Part shown: piece after piece, positions 53,829 through 63,266 of the stretch
How the letters are laid out: each line of letters starts with the position of its first letter
How positions within the stretch are numbered: position 1 is the first letter of the stretch
DNA from: Rivularia sp963920925
Lineage (GTDB): Bacteria > Cyanobacteriota > Cyanobacteriia > Cyanobacteriales > Nostocaceae
DNA: 64,000 bases
NCBI RefSeq assembly: GCF_963920925.1
Contig: NZ_CAWUDI010000020.1
Location: forward strand, 1-64,000
Direction: 5' to 3'
The notes under the pieces: model-generated
The model's database searches: none
The model's input: the letters and a program-made list of their open reading frames with translations, nothing else
Told to the model about the DNA's origin: nothing
Translations under genes and position numbers: made by a program

Positions 53829-56546
53829 TCAAATCCAATTCCCAACTAATATAAACGGTGCCCAGTAAAAGGGATGCTGTAAGCTTTTGTCTTTTAAAAA
53901 GGTTATTTGGGCTTGTCGTAAGGCTTCGGCTTTACTTATCCGTTTATTTAGCTGTTTGTAAAATTCAACCATAAATTTAGCAGTGGATTCGTCTTTTACT
54001 GCCCACAATGTAGCTAATGTGCTGCGTGCGCCGGAGCGTACTGCTACTCCTGCTAATCCTAGTATGGCTCGTTTATCGCCTTTTGCTGTTTGACAAGCGC
54101 TGAGTACCATTAATTCTACTGGTTGGGAATCGGACACGTCTCGGAAGCGGAGAAATTCGCTGAGTTGTTTGACGTTGATTTTTCCATCCCAGGTAAGTAT
54201 AAAAGTCTCTTCTGAGTTGCTGCTAAATTGTCCGTGGGTGGCTAAATGTAAAACTGAAAATGGTGTTGTTTTAATGCTTTTTGCTAAGTTTTTATCGGTA
54301 AAATTTTCGTTGATAAGTAAAGTTGATTTTACCTGATTCGAGATTTCTTTTACTTCTAATTTTACGCCGGGTAAGGCTTTGAATCCTTGACGGGCTTCGC
54401 TTAATCCTGCTGCAATTACGTTTAAGTTATCGTCTTTCAATTGTCGGGCTTGCATTAGCTGCAATCCCGGTGATAAAGCAACGCTATATTTTTCTACAAG
54501 GTATTGTTTACCATCGTGTAAAGCAGCCATTGGGATGTTTCGCATGGAACCATCTAATACAAATGCTAAGGTTTGAATGTTACTGGCTGCTAAGTCTGTT
54601 TCTATGGGTTTAATTAACCAGTCGTATGCTTGTTGATATACTTTTAATCTTTGTTGTTGCGAGTAAGCAGGGTTTAAGGAAACTCGTAACTCCCTAATTA
54701 TTGCTTCTATATTTGATTTTGGTAAATCAGTTTTGTAGCTGGTTAGAGGTTTACCGGGAAGTGATGCAATAACTTCCAAACGGTTATCTAAAATAATTGG
54801 GTAAATTACTGCTGCTGTTTTGTCGATTTGATCGATTTGTTCTGGTTTTGCATCAAGACAAGCTTCGCGGAAGAAGTTATCTAATTCGGCTAGCTGTAGT
54901 GCTTCGATGGTTTTGCGTGCGAGTTTGAGATTTTCTTGTTTATTAAGGGAAGATTCTGGCTGTAATAATATGTCTACGAATTCGCGATAAACTGGTTCTA
55001 CGCTTTCTTGGAAGTCGAATTGTACGTCTCGGTTGATTGCTACTAAGTCGCTGCGTAGAGTTTTAAGAATTTTCACAGAGGAATCATAAGCAGAAATTGC
55101 TTCTTGATTTTTTCCTTGAATTTTAAGAATTCTTCCAACTTGCCAAGCTGCTTGATAAGTGATGTCGGAAGCGTTGGCATTTTGCGATATTTGTAAAGCT
55201 TGACGGGAAAGTTTTAAGCCTTCATTGAATTGATTTGTTTGTTCGTATAAGCTTCCTAGTTGAGTTAAAGCATATGCTTGAGCGCGTAAGTCTTTGAGAG
55301 TTTCTGCTTGTTTTATTGCACGGGCTAAAATTCTCGCTGCATCTTGAAAATGACTGGGTTTAGCATTGCCCGATTGCATTAATTTGGCAAGACTTTTAGC
55401 TAAGTTGACGCTGGCATAAATCGAAGTGCGACTGTAGGGAAGGGTATCTAATTGAGATTGAATTTGTGGTAGTAAATTAAAAGCTTGCTGCCATTGCGAC
55501 TGTTCGAGATGTAAACTAAGTTGATTCAGTCTGGCTTCAACCTGTATTAAATAATTTTTTGGGTTAGCTGCTGCTTGTTGATAGTAATTAAAAGCTGCTT
55601 CAGTTTGCTTTAAATCCCTAGCAGTGTTTCCCAAACTAAATAAAATATCGCTGGTATCGAGAGAAAGACGTTGAGAGATAGCCAAACTTTGCTGTAAAAC
55701 TTCCTGAGATTTACTCAAATCTCCCACCAGTTGTAAAGCTACTCCCAAACTTTGCAAACCTTGTACTTTTAATTGAGAATCTGGTTGGGGAAGCAAAGTC
55801 TGATTTACCGACTCTAACAACTTTTGCGATCGCCGATAAAAACCCATTGCTTGTAATGCTTGGGCTTGGTTAATTTGACTACCTAGTTTACCTCCATTAT
55901 CGTTGAGTTTGGTGTAAATGCTTTCGGCTTGTTTCCAAGCTTCTAGGGCTTCGTTGGCTTGCCCCATTTTAAGTTTTAAACTTCCTTGAGTATTGAGAGC
56001 TACTGCTAAAGCTTCAGTATTGCGTTTTTGGTTTTGCAGCAGATTTAAACTTTTATCTATGGCTGTTTGCGCTTGTTGTAATTCTCCCAGGTTTTGCCAA
56101 GCTAAGGAAGCAAAACTGAGACTCCAAGCTTGATTGATTTTATCTCCTTGACGTTCAAAACCAGCAGCAGCATCTTGCCAAACTTCAGCCGAAGAAGCAA
56201 ATTCTGCTTTTTCAAATAAGATTTTACCTTGTTCAAATTGTATTTGAGGAAGATCCCGTTTATTTTCGGAAATTAAAGAAGTTTGAGAAGAGTTTGGGGT
56301 AGATTTTTTAGATCCAAACCTAACCCCCAGCCCCTTCCCTACTAGGTAAGGGGGGCAAGAATTAAAGCCTCTCTCCTTGCAGGAGAGAGGTTTGGAGAGA
56401 GGTTTTTCACTGTATTGTTTAGGAGTAAAAATCCCTATATTCTCTTGTGCCGATACGGGATAAAATATTGTAATTAATAAAGCCGTGATTATTGCTAATG
56501 ACAGACTTAAACTAATTGATTTTAAAAGCTTTTTTTTTATATTCAT
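53829..56546 (-). CDS. CHAT-domain (caspase-like) TPR protein
   Basis: 905 residues. Signal peptide at 1-34 (KSISLSLSLAIITALLITIF ... VSAQ), an in-frame repeat-derived insertion at 47-80, about ten TPR motifs from ~100 to 500, and a CHAT domain from ~600. Catalytic residues are present: His771 in HLATHGQF and Cys818 in LSACQTAKG. CHAT proteins are clan-CD peptidase-like; the signal peptide puts this one outside the cytoplasm. It lies directly downstream of a broken haemagglutinin-like gene and probably belongs to that secretion cluster. Confidence 0.92.
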   Translation of the reverse strand: MNIKKKLLKSISLSLSLAIITALLITIFYPVSAQENIGIFTPKQYSEKPLSKPLSCKERGFNSCPPYLVGKGLGVRFGSKKSTPNSSQTSLISENKRDLPQIQFEQGKILFEKAEFASSAEVWQDAAAGFERQGDKINQAWSLSFASLAWQNLGELQQAQTAIDKSLNLLQNQKRNTEALAVALNTQGSLKLKMGQANEALEAWKQAESIYTKLNDNGGKLGSQINQAQALQAMGFYRRSQKLLESVNQTLLPQPDSQLKVQGLQSLGVALQLVGDLSKSQEVLQQSLAISQRLSLDTSDILFSLGNTARDLKQTEAAFNYYQQAAANPKNYLIQVEARLNQLSLHLEQSQWQQAFNLLPQIQSQLDTLPYSRTSIYASVNLAKSLAKLMQSGNAKPSHFQDAARILARAIKQAETLKDLRAQAYALTQLGSLYEQTNQFNEGLKLSRQALQISQNANASDITYQAAWQVGRILKIQGKNQEAISAYDSSVKILKTLRSDLVAINRDVQFDFQESVEPVYREFVDILLQPESSLNKQENLKLARKTIEALQLAELDNFFREACLDAKPEQIDQIDKTAAVIYPIILDNRLEVIASLPGKPLTSYKTDLPKSNIEAIIRELRVSLNPAYSQQQRLKVYQQAYDWLIKPIETDLAASNIQTLAFVLDGSMRNIPMAALHDGKQYLVEKYSVALSPGLQLMQARQLKDDNLNVIAAGLSEARQGFKALPGVKLEVKEISNQVKSTLLINENFTDKNLAKSIKTTPFSVLHLATHGQFSSNSEETFILTWDGKINVKQLSEFLRFRDVSDSQPVELMVLSACQTAKGDKRAILGLAGVAVRSGARSTLATLWAVKDESTAKFMVEFYKQLNKRISKAEALRQAQITFLKDKSLQHPFYWAPFILVGNWI
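56307..56408. repeat. Palindromic element inside the CHAT gene (family C, inverted)
   Basis: The reverse complement of the element at 50335-50428 (arms gcctctctccttgcaggaga and cctaacccccagccccttcc). It encodes KPLSKPLSCKERGFNSCPPY and LVGKGLGVRFG in the minus-strand protein, again without stop or frame change. It lies just after the signal peptide. Confidence 0.85.
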
Positions 56547-56756
56547 TGCTTCTTATATTTAGATGCACTTATAACTATCGGCTATTCAATTTTGCTTAAT
56601 CTAAAATCAAAAGTAGATGTTTGCGCCACTAGCATAACCTCACTTCACCGATTATTCATCTAATAAAAACACTTAAACTATTGAAAACAACTAATCAAAA
56701 TATCAAATCAGTAATTTCTCTAATTTTTGTGCATATTTAAGTAACTTATTACGTGC

Positions 56757-57770
56757 TTACACTTCCCCACAATTAGGAATTTGTTGCGAATTTTCAAAGC
56801 TTTCTGGTAACTGCGCGACTAATTCCACTTCACCGCGAGCATTTTTGACAAATCCCGTAGCTTCTACAATTATTCGTTGGTTTGATACTTTTGTTGTTTG
56901 AGTAATATTATCAGGTTGCTGACGACGTGCTGATAAATCGCGAAGATGGTACCAGTTAGAATTTGAAATTAACTTTTGACTGGGATTTTGCGGTATTCCA
57001 CCACGCCCAGTTACTATAAGTTTGTTACCCGTTTGAGCGGTGCATCCGGAAGCGATTTGATTGCTTGGATCGATAACATTCATAGGTAACTCATTCACAC
57101 CAGAATTTGGATCGATTCCGGTCGTATTAAGTTCTACTGTACCGCTGAAAGAAGCACCTAACTCAGAAGTTGCAGTAATATCACTTTGAGGTGTAAGTTT
57201 CTCTCGCTGCTGCGTACCGAAAATACCTTGAGCATTGATAGTTACGCTTCCACCGAAACTATTTTCGGCATTTGCAGTAATATCGCTGTTTTCCAATGCT
57301 ACGAGAGTATCGGTATCAATCGTAATATTGCCACCTTTGCCTTCACCTGAAGCAGTAGCGGTGATATTACTATTATTGCGTAGCGTTAAATTCCGCGTTT
57401 TTAAGAAAATATCGCCACCTTCACCAGATTCAGTAGCTGCTGCAATGGAACCTTGATTGTTAATAAGTATAGAATTTGCATCAATATTAATTATTCCGGC
57501 ATTTCCAAATCCTTGATTGATAGCCGCTACTATCGAATTACCTTCAACTTTTAATTCTGGTGTATTGATATTGATGTTTCCAGCATTTCCGCTGGGGATA
57601 GGTGGTAAAGGATAAAGCTGTTGAAGGTTTTCGGGAAACGGGTTTGCTCAAGAGAATAATCGGCTAGGAAGTAATAAATGGTTTCCGGTAACTTCAACTT
57701 TATTTACAGCATTAACCGTCACGCTTCCGCCGTTACCGCATAATCGGGCATTTGTTACAATTTTGAAGAA
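56757..57770 (-). pseudogene. Filamentous haemagglutinin-like (two-partner secreted) protein, 3' remnant
   Basis: The minus frame runs from about 57770 to 56757 and reads GNGGSVTVNAVNKVEVTGN, then an in-frame TGA (57650-57648), then GNAGNININ TPELKVEGNSI, ATESGEGGDIFLKTRNLTLR, GGSVTINAQG and the family ending KLISNSNWYHLRDLSARRQQ. These are beta-helix repeats and the usual C-terminus of cyanobacterial haemagglutinin-type TpsA proteins. The N-terminal TPS secretion domain and several hundred residues are missing, so it is a relic. It lies between the REC-kinase and the CHAT gene. Confidence 0.85.
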
Positions 57771-57871
57771 TTTTATATTATTTGCTTACTAATTTGATTT
57801 TCCCGCAGTACGTAGCGACTGCGGGGCATCCTTGCCCGTCCGAATGTACCTCACTAATCTGATATTTTAAT

Positions 57872-59188
57872 TCATTCCACTGGAAGTTCAATAGTAAATT
57901 TAGTTCCTTCTCCAGGTAAGGAATTACAAGTTAACTTACCTTGATGCTTTTCTTCTACTATTTGTCTGCTGATAGATAATCCTAATCCAGTTCCTTTGCC
58001 AACGCTTTTAGTAGTGAAAAATTGTTCAAATATACTTTTTAAGATATCATCTGGTATTCCGGGGCCATTATCTTTAAAAGATATACTGACTTTATCGCTA
58101 TCAGAATAAAATTCGGTTGTAATTAAAATATTGTGAGGATGTTTATTTTTTTCTTCATAAGAAAAATGACTATTATAATCATCTAAAGCGTCTATAGAAT
58201 TTGAAATAATATTCATAAAAACTTGATTTAATTGACCCGAATAGCACTTCACTAAAGGTAATTCATCATAATCTTTGAGTACTTTAATTTCCGGTCGTTT
58301 GTTGTTCGCTTTCAAGCGATGCTTGAGAATCATTAAAGTGCTGTCAATTCCTTCGTGAATATCGCAAGCTACTTTCGATGAACTATCAGAACGAGAAAAA
58401 GTTCGCAGACTGGTACTGATATTTCCAATCCGCTCAACTCCTATTTTCATAGAATAAATTATTTGAGGTATATCTTCAATTAATATATCTAATTCAATCT
58501 CTTCCGCGTTTTTTATAATTTCTATTTGTGGATTAGGATAATATTTTTGATAAAGTCGTAAATGCTTAATTATATCGGACGTGTTTTCTTCTAAAAATTC
58601 TAAATTCCCATCAATAAAGCTCACGGGATTATTAATTTCGTGAGCAACTCCAGCGACTAATTCACCTAAAGCAGACATTTTTTCTGTTTGTACAAGCTGT
58701 AATTGAGATTCTTGTAACTCCGACAAAGCCGTTTGTAATTCACTTGTACGCTCTTGTACTCGTTTTTCTAATTCATCTTTTTGTTCTGCTAATTGCTTGT
58801 TTAAAAGGCGCATTCTTAAATGTACTTCCACCCGCGCCAACACTTCTTCTGTCTGAAAAGGTTTGGTAATATAGTCTACAGCTCCTAAAGAAAGCCCCTT
58901 CACCTTATCTACCGTATCGGCAAGCGCTGTCATAAAAACTATCGGGATTTCATGAGTTGCGGGATTTTGTTTAAGTTGGTTGCAAGTTTCAAATCCATCG
59001 ATTCCCGGCATCATTACATCTAATAAAATTAAATCTGGTTTAGCATATTCGGCTTGTTCGATAGCGCTTTCACCATCGGTAGCGACTAATATTTCCCATC
59101 CAGAATCAGCTATGGCTCCGGATAAAACTTTAAGATTTGTGGGATTGTCATCAATAATTAAAATTATTGGCTGTTCTGAATAAGTCAT
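57872..59188 (-). CDS. Hybrid response regulator-histidine kinase (REC-HK)
   Basis: 438 residues. Receiver domain 1-125 with phosphoacceptor Asp57 (LILLDVMMPGIDGFE) and Lys109 (VDYITKPF), coiled coil (~130-170), then HisKA with His183 (GVAHEINNPVSFIDGNLEFL), and an ATPase domain with N box LNQVFMNIISNSIDALDDYN and G boxes KDNGPGIPDD, GKGTGLGLSISRQ. A REC-first sensor kinase commonly receives phosphate from another kinase, here most likely the CHASE2 kinase encoded upstream. Confidence 0.93.
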   Translation of the reverse strand: MTYSEQPIILIIDDNPTNLKVLSGAIADSGWEILVATDGESAIEQAEYAKPDLILLDVMMPGIDGFETCNQLKQNPATHEIPIVFMTALADTVDKVKGLSLGAVDYITKPFQTEEVLARVEVHLRMRLLNKQLAEQKDELEKRVQERTSELQTALSELQESQLQLVQTEKMSALGELVAGVAHEINNPVSFIDGNLEFLEENTSDIIKHLRLYQKYYPNPQIEIIKNAEEIELDILIEDIPQIIYSMKIGVERIGNISTSLRTFSRSDSSSKVACDIHEGIDSTLMILKHRLKANNKRPEIKVLKDYDELPLVKCYSGQLNQVFMNIISNSIDALDDYNSHFSYEEKNKHPHNILITTEFYSDSDKVSISFKDNGPGIPDDILKSIFEQFFTTKSVGKGTGLGLSISRQIVEEKHQGKLTCNSLPGEGTKFTIELPVE

Positions 59189-59370
59189 TTCTATTTTAGA
59201 TTTTAGATTTTAGATTTTAGATTTTAGATTTATCAAGTTTGTAGTAAGGGCTTTAGCCCTAAATTGGAGGGAAGACAGCCCTGAGTGCGAACTTTAATTA
59301 GCTATAAAAAATAATTTCTGTCCTTGAAAAATAGGAGCCTGTTTTCGTTCTAAAATTAGAATGTGCATAA

Positions 59371-62118
59371 CTATATTTTTTCAACTTGAAAAGATTTTAT
59401 ATATTGCCTAATTTGTTTAAATTGAAAATTATCTGCAAGTTGTCGAACTTCCGCTACGAAAGGTTTAAAACTATTATCCGAACTTTCTAACTCATTCAAA
59501 AAATTTTCTATTCCATTAACATTTCCTCGCATTGCTAAATCAAATAATTTATCCATTTCTGCTACATTCGGAAGGATTATTTCTTCATTTAAAGATATTT
59601 CTGGTTTTTGTTCAGTTTTGGCATAAATCCACTCCAATTGTAAATAGGTATGTAATATTTTTAACATATCTTCTATTTGTATGGGCTTTGGTAAAAATTC
59701 ATTCGCACCAGCAGCTAAACTTTGCTCAATATCTTTTTCATAAACGCTCGCTGATGAAACTACAATTGGTACGTGACTAAATTCTTGATTATTTCTGAGA
59801 ATTTGCATCATTTCCAAACCATCCATTTCTGGCATAGATATATCAGTTACAATTAAGTCCGGTTTTATCTCTTCTACTTTTTTTAAACCCTCTTTGCCAT
59901 TACTTGCTTCAAAACAGGAAAAACCAATTGTTTGCAAAAAATTGACAATAATTGAGCGATTTTCCCACCGATCATCTATAATCAAAATATTGGGTTTATC
60001 GCCTTTAAAACCGATAATCTGGGTGTTTAATAAATCCGAACTTTGCTGTATATTCTCCTTACTAACTTCTAAATCGGCATCGAACCAAAATTTACTACCA
60101 GAGCCTAAATTACTTTCTACCTTAATTTTACTTCCCATCAAATCAGTAATCTTACGGCTAATTGCTAATCCCAATCCCGTACCTTCTGTTTGTTTATTTT
60201 TATCTCCTACTTGTTCAAAAGGTAAAAATATTTGATTTAGTTGTTCCGGTGTCATTCCTACACCGCTATCAATAATTTCAAAGCGAATTTTATAATTATC
60301 TTGGCTATTAACTGCATCTAATTTATTCTTTTCTATTACTCGAATAGAAAATATTACCCCACCTTCTTCTGTAAACTTAATCGCATTTCCTAATAAATTA
60401 ATCAGAACTTGACGCAACCGTTTTTCATCAGCTTTAATTGTGACTGGAAGCTGTGCATCTGGCTGATAATTAAACTCAATACCTTTCTTTTCGGCACGAA
60501 TGCGGCATATTTCGGCAACTCCAATCAAAAATGAAGAGAAATTGATATCGCCATTATCCAATTCTAATTTGCGAGCTTCAATCTTGGATAAATCTAAAAT
60601 ATCATTAATTAAAGTCAATAAATGCGAACCACATTGATAGATAATCTCCACACCTTTTTGTTCAGATTTAGCGATATTATCCGAACGTTGCAATATTTGT
60701 GCGTAACCTAAAATTCCATTCAAAGGAGTTCGCAATTCATGACTCATATTTGCTAAAAACTCACTTTTAGCTTGAGAAGCCACATCTGCTGCTTCTTTAG
60801 CTTCAACTAATTCTTTAGTTCTTTCTTCTACTTTTACTTCTAAAGTACGAGAATATTCCTGTAACTTTTCATTAGCTTGTTTCAATTGCCACTGTTTGTG
60901 AAAGTTACTAGCTATAATTGCCGAACTAATAAGAGCAATAAAAGGTGAAACCGCAGGAATCCACCAACCTGCAAGAAAGCTTCCATAGCTGCTAACAATT
61001 AAAGTTCCTACAGCAATTGATATACCTAATATGGTTAATCCCCAAAACCCTCGCTTCCCCCGCTCATTAATTTGCAGCAATTGCCAACTAACGCAACTAC
61101 CTGTAAAAGTCCAACATAAAATCCACAGACATTCTCCTTGATAAGATAGAACATTTATCATCGGTCTTCCATCTAATGCTGCACTTAAAATCTGGCTAAC
61201 TAGATGAGCGTGAATTACCACACCAGCCATAGGAACATTTTCATTTTTGAAATTACGACTGTAGCCAACATTATGAAAGTCATTAACACTTCTGGCTGTC
61301 GTACCGATCAACACGATGCGCGATCGCACTTGTTCTCTAGATAAATTACCCGATAACACGTCTCGCAAACTTACTGTATCAAAACCTTTTTCTAAATGAC
61401 GATAGCTAAGTAAAATTTGGTATATGCCCGTATCTGCATCGCGATAAGCAAATTGTTTTCCTGTCAAAGGATAAAATACCGCTTTACCCAACCGCAAAGA
61501 TTTTCCTGACCGTTCGTTACTCGCTAACTCAATACCCTTATCTTCTAAGTATTTTAAGCTTAAATTTGCCGCTAAACCCAAAAAAACATTGCCGTCATTC
61601 TCATCATTAGCAGATAGCAACCCTCGTCGAATCTTACCATCTGTATCCGAAAGCAGATCGGCAAGAGCAACTTGGTTCAGTTTAGATAAATTAAGGGGTT
61701 GTGCAACTTTATCCCCTTCATCCCCTAACATTTTCTTGATTCCAATCAAATTCGGTGTTTGTTGCATCACCTTAACCAGTTCCTGATGGCCGGGTTCCAC
61801 TGGTAAATCTCGGAAAATATCTATACCAATGACTGTTGGCTGGTGCTTGTTGATTTTTTGCAAAGCATCAGCCAAAACAGCATCGGGAATTGGCCATTTA
61901 CCAACTTTAGTGATGTCTTTTTCGTCAATAGTGACAATTAAAATTCGCTTTTCTGGCTTTTCATAAGGGCGCATTGCAAAAAAATGCTCTAGAGTTGCCC
62001 ACTCTAGAAGCTGAAACCATCCTGCCGTACTTGCAGCAATTACAGTTAACGCTATAGCAGGAGTTGTTATTGCAACAAAACGCCATTGCCATAAAAACGT
62101 TTTAAACTTTGACCACAT
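59371..62118 (-). CDS. CHASE2 sensor hybrid histidine kinase
   Basis: 915 residues. One helix near 15-30, the extracytoplasmic CHASE2 domain (~40-330: PEKRILIVTIDEKDITKVGK, QPTVIGIDIFRDLPV, RSRIVLIGTTARS), three helices (~330-400), coiled coil, HisKA with MSHELRTPLNG (His ~457), HATPase_c (GTGLGLAISRK), a receiver domain (LIVTDISMPEMDG, Asp ~760) and a C-terminal helical part. It senses an unknown signal outside the membrane. It lies 7 bp downstream of the DUF928 gene and is probably co-transcribed. Confidence 0.93.
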   Translation of the reverse strand: MWSKFKTFLWQWRFVAITTPAIALTVIAASTAGWFQLLEWATLEHFFAMRPYEKPEKRILIVTIDEKDITKVGKWPIPDAVLADALQKINKHQPTVIGIDIFRDLPVEPGHQELVKVMQQTPNLIGIKKMLGDEGDKVAQPLNLSKLNQVALADLLSDTDGKIRRGLLSANDENDGNVFLGLAANLSLKYLEDKGIELASNERSGKSLRLGKAVFYPLTGKQFAYRDADTGIYQILLSYRHLEKGFDTVSLRDVLSGNLSREQVRSRIVLIGTTARSVNDFHNVGYSRNFKNENVPMAGVVIHAHLVSQILSAALDGRPMINVLSYQGECLWILCWTFTGSCVSWQLLQINERGKRGFWGLTILGISIAVGTLIVSSYGSFLAGWWIPAVSPFIALISSAIIASNFHKQWQLKQANEKLQEYSRTLEVKVEERTKELVEAKEAADVASQAKSEFLANMSHELRTPLNGILGYAQILQRSDNIAKSEQKGVEIIYQCGSHLLTLINDILDLSKIEARKLELDNGDINFSSFLIGVAEICRIRAEKKGIEFNYQPDAQLPVTIKADEKRLRQVLINLLGNAIKFTEEGGVIFSIRVIEKNKLDAVNSQDNYKIRFEIIDSGVGMTPEQLNQIFLPFEQVGDKNKQTEGTGLGLAISRKITDLMGSKIKVESNLGSGSKFWFDADLEVSKENIQQSSDLLNTQIIGFKGDKPNILIIDDRWENRSIIVNFLQTIGFSCFEASNGKEGLKKVEEIKPDLIVTDISMPEMDGLEMMQILRNNQEFSHVPIVVSSASVYEKDIEQSLAAGANEFLPKPIQIEDMLKILHTYLQLEWIYAKTEQKPEISLNEEIILPNVAEMDKLFDLAMRGNVNGIENFLNELESSDNSFKPFVAEVRQLADNFQFKQIRQYIKSFQVEKI

Positions 62119-62125
62119 ATTTATG

Positions 62126-62848
62126 TTAATTAACTATTGGTTCTTGGGCAATTTCACTTAAGCCAGCAGAATTCAAAAGTTGCTGCCAAGAATTAACAAT
62201 AGATTGGTTCGACGGCTGTGACTTTCTCAATTCTGCAAGAGTAGAAACCGCATCCAACCATATACCATCAGATGCAAACCGAGATGCTAACTCCACAGAA
62301 GCTTTTTCGTTTAATACATTACCTTGCGGTTGAACTCGCTGAATCCAACCACTAGTTAGCGGATCGTCCGGTTCTAAATCTACACCACAAATCATTGCCA
62401 AAGAATATTGATAATTTTTACCCGTAGCTAATTCTGGAACTGAAGCTGGAATTTTAATTTCCATTACTCCTGCTTTTTGTGGTAACTGTAAAGTTGTTTG
62501 ATAATAATGGTTGAAATCCTCATCCTGGATACTAAAAAATGCTTTTTGTGCAGTACTTGCAGGAACATAAAACATTATTGATGGATGCTGTTGTGTTGTT
62601 AAACCGATATTCGATTTAGGCAACACTTTTACTATTGCTCCAGTCTTGTTGTTGTTTTTACCAATTGCACAAGTATCTCCACGAGAACCTCCTGCAACTG
62701 TATTTGTTCTAGGTGCTTGTCTTCCTGGTGGTGTAAAAGTCATCCCTGCTTGCACGGGAGTTATCCATACAGAAACCAGAGACAAACTAAACACACAACC
62801 GATTGCCAAAACGAAGTATTTGAAAAGAGATTTATTTATCTTAGCCAT
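62126..62848 (-). CDS. DUF928 domain-containing exported protein
   Basis: 240 residues. Signal peptide 1-34 (YFVLAIGCVFSLSLVSVWIT ... VQA). The DUF928 body has FTPPGRQAPRTNTVAGGSRG (the conserved GRRxGGxSRGxC-like start with Cys), a central beta region and a C-terminal helical part. In cyanobacteria DUF928 genes commonly lie next to CHASE2 sensors and haemagglutinin/CHAT genes, as here. Function unknown; export suggests interaction with the CHASE2 domain or the secreted partner (inference). Confidence 0.9.
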   Translation of the reverse strand: MAKINKSLFKYFVLAIGCVFSLSLVSVWITPVQAGMTFTPPGRQAPRTNTVAGGSRGDTCAIGKNNNKTGAIVKVLPKSNIGLTTQQHPSIMFYVPASTAQKAFFSIQDEDFNHYYQTTLQLPQKAGVMEIKIPASVPELATGKNYQYSLAMICGVDLEPDDPLTSGWIQRVQPQGNVLNEKASVELASRFASDGIWLDAVSTLAELRKSQPSNQSIVNSWQQLLNSAGLSEIAQEPIVN

Positions 62849-63266
62849 AAAAAATGCGCTAGGCGATTATAAGGTTGTTAAAAAAGCTTTTATTCCCTCA
62901 TTTTCTCTAACATTAAGAGAGAATAAGATTATTGCCAGTTTATTAGTATTATTGCCTAATCGCCATCGGTGCCTTTGCTGATAGTAATTTTTATATATAA
63001 ACTTAGCCTTTTGGATTAATTGTAAGTATTACAGTAAAATTACGTTTAAAAAAGGGAACGGGGAATAGGGAACAGGGAATAGGGGATGTTTTCAAAAACT
63101 CAAAAAAATATTGATATTTACTAATAATTAATAATGGTCATAATAATACCCTCAGACTAGAAGTCTGGGGCTAAACAAACAAAGCCCACCTGCGTGGGCT
63201 AATAATATACACCTCAACTCCTAACTCCTAACTCCTAACTCCTAACTTCTAACTTCTAACTCCTAA
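62849..63266. other. Gene-free region (418 bp) with repeats
   Basis: Holds a hairpin-rich dispersed repeat (cagactagaagtctgggg ... gcccacctgcgtgggc, 63151-63201) and ctaactc heptamer repeats (63212-63266). A minus-strand promoter for DUF928 must lie at its left part. Confidence 0.5.

Noticed and set aside
57296..57296. Start codon for an intact 179-residue haemagglutinin protein
   Set aside because: The frame continues with family homology well upstream of 57296, so this codon is internal and the gene is a truncated relic.
57235..57456. Plus-strand 73-codon frame
   Set aside because: Antisense to the haemagglutinin relic's repeats.
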